64,000 nt of DNA from Flavobacterium tructae (GCF_002217475.1 NZ_MUHH01000024.1:62001-126000), one strand, 5' to 3'. Positions 52,164 to 61,860 are shown, numbered from the stretch's first letter. Program-made: numbers and translations. Notes: generated by a model from the sequence alone, not told the origin.

Positions 52164-53476
52164 AAAAAATCACCAGCATCTGTTTCATCGCTCTTATCAC
52201 AACGAGCGGTTTTTCCCAAACTTTCAATTCCAAAAGACTCGACAGTCTGTTTACTCTTTTAGAAAAGAACAGCAAATACATGGGAAGCATCGCCATATCT
52301 GAGAACGGAAAAACAATTTACACTAAATCTATTGGTTTTGATGACATTGCCAGCGCAAAAAAATCAAGTATCCAGACCAAATACCGAATTGGCTCGATCT
52401 CTAAAACATTCACAGCATCCTTAATTTTTAAAGCGGTAGAAGAAAACAAAATCAATTTAAACCAAACGATTGACAAGTATTTCCCAACGGTAAAAAATGC
52501 CAAAACCATTACCATTAGCCATTTATTAAACCACAGAAGCGGTATACATGATTTTACCAACGATGACGATTACTTAAAATGGAACACTCAGTTTCAGTCC
52601 AGAGCCAAAATGATTGAACGCATTTCTGCCGGGGCCATCGTTTTTGAACCTGATACAAAAGGCCAGTACAGCAATTCCAACTACATACTATTGTCATACA
52701 TATTGGAAGACATTTACAAGAAGTCTTATGGCGAAATTTTAAACTTGAAGATCACAAAGCCTTTGCATCTAAAAAGTACGTATTTGGGAGGTAAAATCAA
52801 CCTGAACAACAACGAATGTAATTCTTATACCCTTGAAGGAAAATGGAACAAAGAAAGCGAAACAGATGCTTCAATTCCGCTTGGAGCCGGAGCTGTGGTT
52901 TCTAATCCGACTGACTTGAACCTTTTCTTTGAAAGTCTTTTTGCCGGAAAAGTAGTTTCTATAGCGCATTTAAATCAAATGAAAACTATTAAGGACAAAT
53001 TCGGAATGGGGCTTTTTGAGTTTCCGTATTACGAAAGAAAAAGTTACGGACATACTGGAGGAATTGACGGTTTCAGATCTGTGGCAGGCTATTTCCCAAA
53101 TGAAAAACTAGCTTTAACCCTAACTTCCAATGGAATGGACTACGACAACAACAATATCATGTTATGCGCACTGAATTCGTATTTCAACAGACCCTTTACA
53201 ATGCCGGTTTTTAGCACTGTTGAGATCACATCCACAACTCTGGATTTATATGCCGGAACTTACGGCAGCCCTCAGATTCCGCTAAAAATTACTATTTCCC
53301 AAAAGAACAATGTTCTAATTGCTCAGGCTACAGGTCAACCCTCTTTTCCCATGGAAGCTGCTGCAACAAACATCTTTAAATTTGACACGGCGGGGATTGT
53401 TCTAGAGTTTAATTCTGAGAAGAAAGAAATGACCCTAAAACAAGGTGGGAAAGATTATTTGTTTACAAAAGAATAA
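52160..53476 (+). CDS. Exported serine hydrolase, beta-lactamase/PBP-like
   Basis: The 438-residue protein has a signal peptide (MKKITSICFIALITTSGFSQ) and a class C-like serine hydrolase domain: SISK near residue 81 (the nucleophile motif SxxK), YSNSNY (YxN) and HTGG replacing KTG. The last 100 residues form a separate beta-rich domain. Such enzymes include D-aminopeptidases, esterases and beta-lactamase-like proteins; resistance activity cannot be inferred. It is the last gene of the PadR operon and ends at a terminator. Confidence 0.87.
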   Translation: MKKITSICFIALITTSGFSQTFNSKRLDSLFTLLEKNSKYMGSIAISENGKTIYTKSIGFDDIASAKKSSIQTKYRIGSISKTFTASLIFKAVEENKINLNQTIDKYFPTVKNAKTITISHLLNHRSGIHDFTNDDDYLKWNTQFQSRAKMIERISAGAIVFEPDTKGQYSNSNYILLSYILEDIYKKSYGEILNLKITKPLHLKSTYLGGKINLNNNECNSYTLEGKWNKESETDASIPLGAGAVVSNPTDLNLFFESLFAGKVVSIAHLNQMKTIKDKFGMGLFEFPYYERKSYGHTGGIDGFRSVAGYFPNEKLALTLTSNGMDYDNNNIMLCALNSYFNRPFTMPVFSTVEITSTTLDLYAGTYGSPQIPLKITISQKNNVLIAQATGQPSFPMEAAATNIFKFDTAGIVLEFNSEKKEMTLKQGGKDYLFTKE

Positions 53477-53500
53477 AATTTTCTACTTGCTGATAAAAAC

Positions 53501-53538
53501 AAAAAAGCTGGTTTCCTGAATCGAAACCAGCTTTTTTT
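53501..53538. terminator. Bidirectional intrinsic terminator
   Basis: AAAAAAGCTGGTTTC pairs with GAAACCAGCTTTTTTT over 7 nt. It overlaps by 2 bp the end of the convergent SUKH gene. Confidence 0.92.
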
Positions 53539-54946
53539 ATTTCCAAAATTGATACCATTCCTTGTCCTGGTTATCGGTTTCAAAATCAGTATTAATTTTC
53601 TTAATCGTTTCATTCGTCAAACCATATATTTTTAATCTATGGTTTAGATTTACCAAAATATAATCTTTTTCTTTTGGAAATTTTTCAGCAATCACTTTAT
53701 AATGCTTCAAAAGTTTTCGGTCTTCTACTCCATCTAACGCCTGCAAAACGGTATGAATAACCCGGTTTGAGCTGTCATTCAGACCTGTAATAAAAACATC
53801 CAGATACTTGCTTTTGTTCTTCAATTGTCCCAGTGAATAATAAGCACTCACTTTTACTTCTTCACTTTTATTAGACGTAAATGGAATGATAATAGCCCCA
53901 TAATCCAACTTTGTTTCTTTTAACAAATACGTACAAAATCTAAACGTTTCGTCATCTTCAATCGTATCAACATTTGCTTTTATAAACTCTAACCAGTCTG
54001 CACTTTTGCCTTTTGCGTACCAAAATACAAACTGAAACACAGTCAACAAACTCTGTTTAGAAAAATCGACTAAATAAGGCTTTGCCCTTTCATAATCAAA
54101 CTTAGTAAGAATTTGAAGTATTGTTTTTTGAATTTCTCCTGAACTTATTTTATACTGTTCTTCTAAAACACTAAAAGTCTCAGCATCCAATGCCTCTTTT
54201 TTTAAGATTCCGTTGAGACATTCTTCTTTAGTTTCATCATCCTCTGCCGAAAAATACACTTCTAAAATGTAAGCTGACAATCCGCCTAATGTATATCGAA
54301 ACAAATCTGGTTCCTTTGCCATTGTATTTTCAGGAATAATTCCATCAAGCCAACGTTCGTACCAATTTAAAAAATTAGATTCAAAAGTAAAAAAGGGTTT
54401 CTGCCTGTCGATATCAATATTAACCACCCGTCCTTTAAATTCTCCATTTAAAACAAGCCCGTAATAATACGAACAGCCCTGACTCACAATTGGCAGTATT
54501 CCGGCAAACATTTTACCGAGCTCTTCATCAAAATCTTCTTGAGAAATATCGTCATTCTCTTCAATATTTTGCGTCAGTTCTGCCCAAAATTCATCACTCA
54601 TTTTTGGATAAATTCTACACTCCTGTTTTAAGCAATTTTCGGGATTACTATAGACAAATTCCTCCAGATTTTTACCGAACGGAAATATCCCATAACTAGG
54701 TCCTGCAGCAGAATTCTCATACGAAATCCCACCATTACCAATATGAAGCAAAAAGGCTTTATAATCCTCCGGAAGCTCCAAATCATACTCGGTTTCAAAA
54801 CGGGTAATCTGATCGGCACTAACCGTTTTTCCAATCGTATATTTATGACTGTCTGCACCAAAAACTTTTAAATCTTTGTCTGCATTTTTCGCCAGGATCA
54901 ACTTTCTTTTTATTCTTTCTATCTGATTCAATAGGTCTGTTTCCAA
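53537..54946 (-). CDS. SMI1/KNR4 (SUKH) protein with helical-repeat C-terminus
   Basis: The 469-residue protein opens with a helical segment and then a SUKH domain (about residues 35-190): ADQITRFETEYDLELPEDYK, AFLLHIGNGGISYENS and SYGIFPFG are typical. The rest looks like HEAT-type helical repeats (VSAYYSLGQLKNKSKYLDVF; RVIHTVLQALDGVEDRKLLK). SUKH proteins often serve as immunity to contact-dependent toxins; no toxin gene is adjacent, so that role is only a possibility. No signal peptide is seen. Confidence 0.75.
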   Translation of the reverse strand: METDLLNQIERIKRKLILAKNADKDLKVFGADSHKYTIGKTVSADQITRFETEYDLELPEDYKAFLLHIGNGGISYENSAAGPSYGIFPFGKNLEEFVYSNPENCLKQECRIYPKMSDEFWAELTQNIEENDDISQEDFDEELGKMFAGILPIVSQGCSYYYGLVLNGEFKGRVVNIDIDRQKPFFTFESNFLNWYERWLDGIIPENTMAKEPDLFRYTLGGLSAYILEVYFSAEDDETKEECLNGILKKEALDAETFSVLEEQYKISSGEIQKTILQILTKFDYERAKPYLVDFSKQSLLTVFQFVFWYAKGKSADWLEFIKANVDTIEDDETFRFCTYLLKETKLDYGAIIIPFTSNKSEEVKVSAYYSLGQLKNKSKYLDVFITGLNDSSNRVIHTVLQALDGVEDRKLLKHYKVIAEKFPKEKDYILVNLNHRLKIYGLTNETIKKINTDFETDNQDKEWYQFWK

Positions 54947-55022
54947 TCTGTATTACTTTCTTTATTTTTTAAGTAAATATAAATACATTATAATTTCAAA
55001 ACAACCCGTCATACCAAACAAA

Positions 55023-55051
55023 AAAGCCGATTTCAATTTGAAATCGGCTTT
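55023..55051 (-). terminator. Terminator for the phosphate transporter operon
   Basis: AAAGCCGATTTC pairs with GAAATCGGCTTT. On minus the stem runs into TTTTTT (complement of 55019-55025), downstream of the PiT gene stop. Confidence 0.85.
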
Positions 55052-55102
55052 AAAATATTTTAAAAAAATGCGGTTTACACCTCACATTTTACAATAATCA
55101 TT

Positions 55103-56446
55103 TTACTTAATAAACACGCTTAATACAAAGTAAACCAAACCGGCTAATATTGCCGAAATTGGAATGGTTAATATCCACGCCCAGATTAAACTAACGGTAA
55201 CTCCCCAACGAACAGCAGAAACACGTTTTGTTAATCCAACTCCAATAATAGAACCCGTAATCGTGTGTGTTGTACTTACCGGAATTTTTAAGTGCTCTGT
55301 AAAATAAAGCGTTAAAGCTCCTGCAGTTTCAGCTGCAACTCCTTCAAACGAACTTACTTTTGTGATTTTAGAACCCATTGTTTTTACAATCTTCCATCCA
55401 CCACTCAAAGTTCCCGCTGCAATTGCAGAATAACAAGCCAAAGGAATCCAGCCCGGCATTACTCCTTTTACACCTAAATCATCGTTTGGTAAAACAACAT
55501 CTAACCAGGAATCCATATGCACACCAGGATTAGTGTTGATATAAACTGCTACTGCAGCCGCAATAATACCCATTACTTTTTGAGAATCATTCCCTCCGTG
55601 ACCTAAACTAAAAGCCGCAGAAGACAATAATTGCATTTTTTTCAAAGCAGCATCTGCCTGATGAAGATTTAAACTACTGAATATCAAACAAAACAAACTT
55701 ACGGTTAAGATGATAAAAGCAACTAAAAACCATTTAATATTATGCGGATCAAAAGCTACACTCCAAAAATGAGATTCAAAACGTGGTTTTCCATGCTCAA
55801 CAATCTCTGAATAAGGAATCATTAAACTGCTCACCATCCAGATTGTCGCAATCATCAGTGCTACAGTAAATATTTTTGGTCCAATACTTTTACGTGAAGC
55901 ATTCAACAACCAGATCGAAATCAAGTAAGAAGCTAATGCTCCTAATAATGGTGCCAATACAATAAAAGCGATAATAATAAGTACTCCTGAAGGCATTGCT
56001 CCTTCTTTACCTGCCTTATACCAGCTTACGATTTCGTACCAGTAATGCGTTGTTCCGTCTTCGCCCACATATCCTGAAAATCCATGTACAGCGATCGCAT
56101 GAGCAATTGCTGCTCCGGCAAAACCACCAATCAGTGTATGAGAAGAACTCGAAGGAATTCCTAACCACCAAGTCAATAAATTCCAACAAATAGCTGCAAT
56201 AACTCCTGCGAGGATTACAACAAGGTTAATTTCCATGGTGTGTGCTGTTTTAGCAACGGTATCGGCAACACCAAATCCAAAAACCCAATAGGCCAGAAAG
56301 TTAAAAAATGCTGCCCAAAGAACGGCCTGAAAAGGCGTCAGAACCTTGGTCGCAACAACAGTCGCTATAGCATTTGCCGCATCATGAAAACCGTTGATGT
56401 AATCAAAAATTAAAGCTAATACTATAATAATTATAAGTAGCGTCAT
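55103..56446 (-). CDS. PiT-family inorganic phosphate transporter
   Basis: The 447-residue membrane protein has about ten to eleven helices and the duplicated PiT signatures: DYINGFHDAANAIATVVATK in the N-terminal half, and SLGHGGNDSQKVMGIIAAAV and TTHTITGSIIGVGLTKR in the C-terminal half. It imports phosphate, or metal phosphate, with protons or sodium. The DUF47 gene precedes it by 31 bp in the same direction, the usual pairing for PiT systems. Confidence 0.94.
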   Translation of the reverse strand: MTLLIIIIVLALIFDYINGFHDAANAIATVVATKVLTPFQAVLWAAFFNFLAYWVFGFGVADTVAKTAHTMEINLVVILAGVIAAICWNLLTWWLGIPSSSSHTLIGGFAGAAIAHAIAVHGFSGYVGEDGTTHYWYEIVSWYKAGKEGAMPSGVLIIIAFIVLAPLLGALASYLISIWLLNASRKSIGPKIFTVALMIATIWMVSSLMIPYSEIVEHGKPRFESHFWSVAFDPHNIKWFLVAFIILTVSLFCLIFSSLNLHQADAALKKMQLLSSAAFSLGHGGNDSQKVMGIIAAAVAVYINTNPGVHMDSWLDVVLPNDDLGVKGVMPGWIPLACYSAIAAGTLSGGWKIVKTMGSKITKVSSFEGVAAETAGALTLYFTEHLKIPVSTTHTITGSIIGVGLTKRVSAVRWGVTVSLIWAWILTIPISAILAGLVYFVLSVFIK

Positions 56447-56477
56447 AAATTATAACTTCAGAATGAAATAAATTGAA

Positions 56478-57122
56478 TTAAGAATGTTTTACAGAAATAG
56501 ATTCCAGTATGTTCGCAACACTCTTACATTTGTCTGTTGCTGATTCTAAAACAGATAACACTTCTTTATACTTAATAATGTTTTTTGCGTCTGTTTCGTT
56601 TTCAAAAATTTCAAAAACTGCTTTGTTATAAACGTTATCCGATTTGTTCTCCAGTTTATTAATTCTGGCACAAGCTTCTTTGATAATGTTCATATTTTTT
56701 AAGTTACTTAACTCTTTTACAGCACTATCGATGTTCTGACAAGCTTCAAGGTTAATTTCAGTCATCTTTCTGATTGACTTTGTAATCTTATCTACCTGAT
56801 ATAATTTCATTCTGCTTGCCGCACCATGAAGGTAATCGGCAACGTTATCAATTGAAGTAATCAATGTATGAATATCCTCTCTGTCAAATGGAGTAATAAA
56901 ATTTCTACTCAATTCAAGATTGGTTTGACGTGTAATGTCTTCTCCTTTTTGCTCTAATTCATCTATTTTTTGAAAAAGAACTTCTCTTTCTTTCAATGGA
57001 AGGTTTACAGCTTCGTGTAAATTAGAAGCTAACTCAATTAAATTGCTTGAAGCCTCTTCAAAAAGTGGAAAGAATTTCTTGTCTTTCGGCACTAAAAATT
57101 GGAAAATACTGTTTATTGACAT
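56478..57122 (-). CDS. DUF47 (PhoU-like) phosphate transport accessory protein
   Basis: The 214-residue all-helical protein belongs to the DUF47/YkaA family, which resembles PhoU and accompanies PiT permeases as a likely regulator. Conserved charged patches with Glu and Asp (FQKIDELEQKGEDITRQ; KLENKSDNVYNKAVFEIFEN) fit metal binding by PhoU-like helices. It is first in the operon with the PiT gene. A perfect -7 box lies 19 nt upstream, so this pair is not dependent on hutH transcription. Confidence 0.9.
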   Translation of the reverse strand: MSINSIFQFLVPKDKKFFPLFEEASSNLIELASNLHEAVNLPLKEREVLFQKIDELEQKGEDITRQTNLELSRNFITPFDREDIHTLITSIDNVADYLHGAASRMKLYQVDKITKSIRKMTEINLEACQNIDSAVKELSNLKNMNIIKEACARINKLENKSDNVYNKAVFEIFENETDAKNIIKYKEVLSVLESATDKCKSVANILESISVKHS

Positions 57123-57141
57123 TTTTATATTTTTGATAGTG

Positions 57142-57149
57142 CAAAATTA
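57142..57149 (-). promoter_or_regulatory. Promoter -7 box for the DUF47-PiT operon
   Basis: On minus this reads TAATTTTG, a perfect TAnnTTTG match, 19 nt before the DUF47 ATG and just after the hutH stop. Confidence 0.55.
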
Positions 57150-57170
57150 CTTCAATATTATTTTGCCATG

Positions 57171-58685
57171 TTAAGCCATTGTTAACAAATCGTTTTCAAT
57201 TTGAAAACTGTCAAGGAATTCAACTGTTTTTTTAATATCATAATGCAGGATTCTGTCTTCTTTAACCAAAGGCACCACTTCTCTGTAACTGCTTAAGAAT
57301 GTTTCAATAAAATCACTTGATTTTAAAGGCTCTCTGTAAGCAATCGCCTGTGAAGCGTTCATTAATTCGATGGCTAAAATACGCTCCAGGTTGTCCATAA
57401 CACGCAATGCTTTTGTAGCTCCGTTTGCTCCCATACTCACGTGATCTTCCTGTCCGTTACTTGAAACAATACTATCTATACTCGAAGGTGTAGCCAATTG
57501 TTTGTTCTGACTTGCGATGCTTGCCGCTGTATATTGCGGAATCATAAATCCTGAATTCAATCCCGGATTATCCACCAAAAATGCCGGAAGATTACGCAAT
57601 CCTGAAATTAACTGATACGTTCTTCTTTCAGAAATACTACCTAACTCTGCCAAAGCAATTGCCATAAAATCCAGTGCTAAAGCTAAAGGCTGTCCGTGGA
57701 AATTTCCTCCTGAGATAATCTGATCTGCTTCTATGAAGATATTAGGATTGTCGGTAACAGAGTTAATTTCGGTTTTGAATACTTTTCTAACATAATCAAT
57801 CGCATCTTTTGAAGCACCGTGAACCTGAGGCATACAACGGAAAGAATACGGATCTTGTACGTGTTTTTTCTCCTGAGCAATAATCTCACTTCCGTCTAAA
57901 AATTCAGTAAGGCGCTGTGCCGTTACAATCTGTCCTTTGTGAGGACGTATAAAATGGATCAATTCATTAAAAGGCTCAATTCTTCCATCAAAACCTTCTA
58001 ATGAAATAGCTCCGATCAAATCTGCCAAATAAGAATATTTATAAGCTTTTAATAAAATATGTGCTCCGTAAGCACTCATGAACTGAGTTCCGTTTAACAA
58101 AGCCAAACCTTCTTTAGACTGTAAAACAATTGGCTCCCAGTTAAAGTGTTTTAAAACTTCGGCTGCGGCTGTTTTTTTACCTTCAAAAAGAACCTCACCC
58201 TCACCTAATAAAGGTAACGATAAATGTGCTAAAGGTGCCAAATCTCCCGAAGCCCCTAAGGATCCCTGAGTATAAATCACCGGAAGAATATCATTATTGT
58301 AAAAATCTACCAAGCGCTCTAAAGTCTGCAATTGAACTCCTGAATGTCCATAACTCAAAGATTGTATCTTAAGCAACAGCATCAATTTTACAATTTCAGC
58401 CGGAACCTCTTCTCCTGTTCCGCAAGCATGCGATTTCACAAGATTCTCCTGAAGCTGAGATAAATTTTCATTCGAAATTTTCACATTACAAAGCGAGCCA
58501 AAACCAGTGTTGATTCCGTAAATAGGTTCAGAATGTGAAGCCATTTTTTTATCGAGATAATCACGGCATTTTTGAACGTTTACTTTTGCTTCTTCTGATA
58601 ATTCAAGCGTTTTCTGATTGACAATAATTTCCTGTAAAGCTTCTAAACTTAGGGTTTCTGTGCTGATATAATGGATTTCTTTCAT
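57171..58685 (-). CDS. hutH: Histidine ammonia-lyase
   Basis: The 504-residue enzyme deaminates histidine to urocanate. The Ala-Ser-Gly at residues 145-147 (GSLGASGDLAPLAH) forms the MIO electrophile, and Tyr and Asn contacts (INTGFGSLCN; DNPNIFIEADQ) are in place. Members acting on tyrosine or phenylalanine share the fold; the His-type active-site segment SHACGTGE supports histidase. No hutU, hutI or hutG gene is adjacent, so the pathway is dispersed. The 440-base spacer upstream shows no clear minus-strand promoter. Confidence 0.92.
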   Translation of the reverse strand: MKEIHYISTETLSLEALQEIIVNQKTLELSEEAKVNVQKCRDYLDKKMASHSEPIYGINTGFGSLCNVKISNENLSQLQENLVKSHACGTGEEVPAEIVKLMLLLKIQSLSYGHSGVQLQTLERLVDFYNNDILPVIYTQGSLGASGDLAPLAHLSLPLLGEGEVLFEGKKTAAAEVLKHFNWEPIVLQSKEGLALLNGTQFMSAYGAHILLKAYKYSYLADLIGAISLEGFDGRIEPFNELIHFIRPHKGQIVTAQRLTEFLDGSEIIAQEKKHVQDPYSFRCMPQVHGASKDAIDYVRKVFKTEINSVTDNPNIFIEADQIISGGNFHGQPLALALDFMAIALAELGSISERRTYQLISGLRNLPAFLVDNPGLNSGFMIPQYTAASIASQNKQLATPSSIDSIVSSNGQEDHVSMGANGATKALRVMDNLERILAIELMNASQAIAYREPLKSSDFIETFLSSYREVVPLVKEDRILHYDIKKTVEFLDSFQIENDLLTMA

Positions 58686-59107
58686 GCTGTTTAAAATTTA
58701 AGACTTCAAAATTCAGCAAATCAATATTAAAAAGCAACATTTATTCCTAATAATTAAAAAATGATTCTCACGAATTCCCCGATTTTGCTCTTTTCACAAT
58801 AGTAATCCGGCAAAACCAAGGGCCTCTTTTTATCATAAAAGAACTCTTCTATTTTTTAACAAGAAAACGACAAAAGCAATTAATTCCTACCGATTTTATA
58901 GACTAATGACGTTTTTAGATGTTTTTCAAGATTAAAAATCAGACTATTAAGCACATCTCTTTTAAAGATAAGTTCCAATAATTATATGAATCCATCAATT
59001 TAACACACACAATTCTGACAAAAAGCTCAATATTGATTTGCCGAATTTTGAATTTTTAAAATATTCATAAAAAGACCTCAAAGATTTTTAACTTTTATAA
59101 AAAACTG

Positions 59108-59115
59108 TACTTTTG
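59108..59115 (+). promoter_or_regulatory. Promoter -7 box of the thr leader
   Basis: TACTTTTG is a perfect TAnnTTTG match 10 nt before the leader-peptide ATG. The -33 region is T-rich but lacks a clean TTTG. Confidence 0.65.
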
Positions 59116-59125
59116 AAAAACCAAA

Positions 59126-59227
59126 ATGAAAAGTAACAGCGTAAAATATCATTCTACACTAACAACTCAAACCAGAGTTGCAATCGCTGCTATTACAATT
59201 TCAACTACAACAATTACTACCCCTTAG
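59126..59227 (+). CDS. Threonine operon leader peptide (thrL-type)
   Basis: This 33-codon ORF starts directly after the -7 box and ends with TAG at 59225. The last 14 residues contain six Thr and four Ile codons (IAAITISTTTITTP), as in Thr/Ile-regulated attenuators such as E. coli thrL. The sequence is not homologous to any leader that I can name. It is expected to be translated only as a sensor of charged Thr-tRNA and Ile-tRNA. The stop codon lies within the loop and stem of the hairpin at 59218-59232, and a terminator follows. Confidence 0.8.
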   Translation: MKSNSVKYHSTLTTQTRVAIAAITISTTTITTP

Positions 59228-59271
59228 GGGTATACATTTTACATATCACTCAGGTTACCTAGTACTTTTTT
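59218..59271 (+). terminator. Thr operon attenuator: control hairpin and terminator
   Basis: TACCCC (59218-59223) pairs with GGGGTA (59227-59232). The terminator stem is ACT-C-AGG (59248-59254, C bulged) with CCTAGT (59258-59263), followed by AC and six T residues. GGGTA of the first hairpin can instead pair with TACCT of the terminator, giving an antiterminator. Confidence 0.65.
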
Positions 59272-59412
59272 CTAAGAAGAAGAGAGTTATTGGATACATA
59301 AAAAACATTTACAAAGAAAAAAATAGTCGCAGTTTTCAGTTTCAGTTCACAGTTGATAACCTTTGAACCTTTGTTACTAAAAATCTTTGCGGCTTATTAA
59401 AAAACATCAAAA

Positions 59413-61860
59413 ATGAAAGTATTAAAATTTGGCGGAACTTCGGTTGCCAATGCACAAAATATAAAACTAGTTCTCGAAATAATCAATCAAAAATCGAAGC
59501 AGGACCAATTGGTTGTTGTAGTATCAGCCTTAAGCAAAGTCACTGATTTACTGCAATTGGCAGCAGCAAAAGCAGCAGCAAATGACGAAAGCTTCAGAGA
59601 AATTGTTGCCGAAATCGAGAAAAAACACCTTGACACTTTAAAAGAATTGATTCCGGTTAGCGAACAAAGCAGTTTGCTGAGCCATGTAAAAAGAATCATC
59701 AATCATTTAGAAACTTTGTTAGACGGCTGTTTCTTACTTGGTGAGTTATCTCCCAGAACTGCCGATACTATTTTAAGTTTTGGAGAGCTGCTTTCGTCTT
59801 ACATCATTGCACAGGCCTATCAGCAAATCGATAAAAATGCGGTTTACAAAGACAGCCGCGAACTGATTAAAACCAACAATAACTTTGGAAAAGCCGTTAT
59901 AAATTTCGAAGTTTCCAACCAATTGATAAGAACGTATTTTGCCGAAAATCAGTCTAAAATTAATATACTTCCGGGGTTTATTTCTCAAACTCTTGACGGA
60001 ATTGCTACTACCTTAGGCCGTGGAGGTTCTGATTATACCGCTGCCATAGTTGCCGGAGCACTTGAAGCAGAACAACTAGAAATCTGGACTGACGTGAATG
60101 GAATGTTTACGGCCAATCCAAAAATTGTTAAACAGGCCCACCCTATTGCAACGATCTCTTATCAGGAAGCGATGGAGTTATCGCATTTTGGCGCCAAAGT
60201 GCTGTATCCACCAACAATTCAGCCCGTTTTAAGAAAAAACATTCCAATTTTAATCAAAAATACATTTGAACCGGAAGCTGAAGGAACCTTAATTTCAGAT
60301 CAGGTTTTGTCAAAAGATACCGTAGTAAAAGGAATCAGTCATATCGATAATATTTCATTAGTAACCCTTGAAGGTCCCGGAATGATTGGAGTTTCAGGTT
60401 CATCGAAACGTTTGTTTGAAGTACTGTCTCAGGAAAAAATCAACGTAATCTTTATCACTCAGGCTTCTTCTGAGCATTCGATCTGTATCGGAATTCTGAA
60501 TTCGGATGCCGAAAATGCCGAGGCTGCCATCAACAGAGCTTTTGAAGTAGAGATTTCACAAAACAAAATTGATCCTTGTATTGTCGAAAAAGACCTGTGC
60601 ATTATCGCTTTGGTGGGCGAAAACATGAAGAATCATCAGGGTTTAAGTGGTAGAATGTTTAGCACTTTAGGAAAAAACAATGTCAACATCCGCGCCATTG
60701 CACAAGGGGCTTCTGAACGTAATATCTCAACTGTAATCAATGAAAGAGACGTTAAGAAAGCATTGAATACTTTACACGAAAACTTCTTTGAGGAAAACAC
60801 CAAACAGCTCAATTTGTTTGTGATGGGTGTTGGAAACGTGGGTGAAAAATTCATCGAGCAAATTCACAATCAAAGGAAGTTTCTAAAAGACAACCTGAAA
60901 ATCAATGTTCGTGTGATCGCTTTATCCAATTCCCGAAAAATGCTTTTTGACGAGGACGGAATTTCGTTAAAAGACTGGCAATCGGCTTTAAATCAAGGTG
61001 AAAATGCCAATAAAGAAGCTTTCATCGCCCGTGCAAAAGAATTAAACTTGCGTAACAGCATCTTTGTTGATATTACTGCAAATGCAAGCGTGTCTGAAAC
61101 CTACGAAAATTTCTTAAAACAGAGTATTGCGGTGGTGACCTGCAACAAAATTGCCTGTTCATCAGCCTATGACAATTATAAAAAATTAAAGAATTTATCT
61201 CGTCAGTACAACGCTCCGTTTTTATTTGAAACCAATGTTGGAGCGGGATTACCAATTATTGATACCGTGAAAAACTTAATCGCTTCAGGGGATAAAGTGC
61301 ATAAAATTCAGGCGGTTTTATCCGGAAGTCTGAATTTCATATTCAATAATTTCGATAAAGACAATTCTTTTCACGATGTGGTAAAAGAAGCCGGAGTACA
61401 AGGTTTCACAGAGCCGGATCCGAAAATTGACTTAAGCGGAATAGACGTAGCCCGTAAAATCCTGATCCTGATCCGCGAAAGCGGTTATGAAATGGATATT
61501 GACGCGATCGCCAACGAATCGTTCCTGCCTGCCGAATGTCTTGCCACAACGAACAACGAAGATTTCTTTGCTTCTTTAACGCAACATGCTCCTCATTTTT
61601 CAAAAATCTATGACGAAGCGTTAAGCAAAGATTCCAGATTGAAATATGTAGCACAATTCGAAAACGGAAAAGCAAGCGTTGGTCTGCAATTCATCCCGAA
61701 AGAGCATCCTTTTTACAATCTGGAAGGAAAAGACAATATCGTATTGTTCTACACCGATCGTTACGTAGATCAGCCTTTATTGATCAAAGGCGCCGGAGCG
61801 GGTGCAGCCGTTACCGCATCGGGAATTTTTGCGGATGTAATTAGAATTGGAAACATATAA
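59413..61860 (+). CDS. thrA: Bifunctional aspartate kinase / homoserine dehydrogenase
   Basis: The 815-residue fusion carries aspartate kinase (residues 1-295; KFGGTSVANAQNI start and TLGRGGSDYTAAIVAG), two ACT domains (about 300-460, for threonine feedback) and homoserine dehydrogenase (from about 462; LFVMGVGNVGEKFIEQI is the NAD(P)-binding loop). It catalyses the first and third steps from aspartate to threonine. The start is 141 bp after the leader terminator. thrB follows after a repeat-derived hairpin. Confidence 0.96.
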   Translation: MKVLKFGGTSVANAQNIKLVLEIINQKSKQDQLVVVVSALSKVTDLLQLAAAKAAANDESFREIVAEIEKKHLDTLKELIPVSEQSSLLSHVKRIINHLETLLDGCFLLGELSPRTADTILSFGELLSSYIIAQAYQQIDKNAVYKDSRELIKTNNNFGKAVINFEVSNQLIRTYFAENQSKINILPGFISQTLDGIATTLGRGGSDYTAAIVAGALEAEQLEIWTDVNGMFTANPKIVKQAHPIATISYQEAMELSHFGAKVLYPPTIQPVLRKNIPILIKNTFEPEAEGTLISDQVLSKDTVVKGISHIDNISLVTLEGPGMIGVSGSSKRLFEVLSQEKINVIFITQASSEHSICIGILNSDAENAEAAINRAFEVEISQNKIDPCIVEKDLCIIALVGENMKNHQGLSGRMFSTLGKNNVNIRAIAQGASERNISTVINERDVKKALNTLHENFFEENTKQLNLFVMGVGNVGEKFIEQIHNQRKFLKDNLKINVRVIALSNSRKMLFDEDGISLKDWQSALNQGENANKEAFIARAKELNLRNSIFVDITANASVSETYENFLKQSIAVVTCNKIACSSAYDNYKKLKNLSRQYNAPFLFETNVGAGLPIIDTVKNLIASGDKVHKIQAVLSGSLNFIFNNFDKDNSFHDVVKEAGVQGFTEPDPKIDLSGIDVARKILILIRESGYEMDIDAIANESFLPAECLATTNNEDFFASLTQHAPHFSKIYDEALSKDSRLKYVAQFENGKASVGLQFIPKEHPFYNLEGKDNIVLFYTDRYVDQPLLIKGAGAGAAVTASGIFADVIRIGNI

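Noticed and set aside
59178..59366. Second open frame of 62 codons in the thr leader region
   Set aside because: It overlaps the leader peptide and terminator in another frame. The Thr/Ile-rich frame that starts next to the promoter explains the region better.
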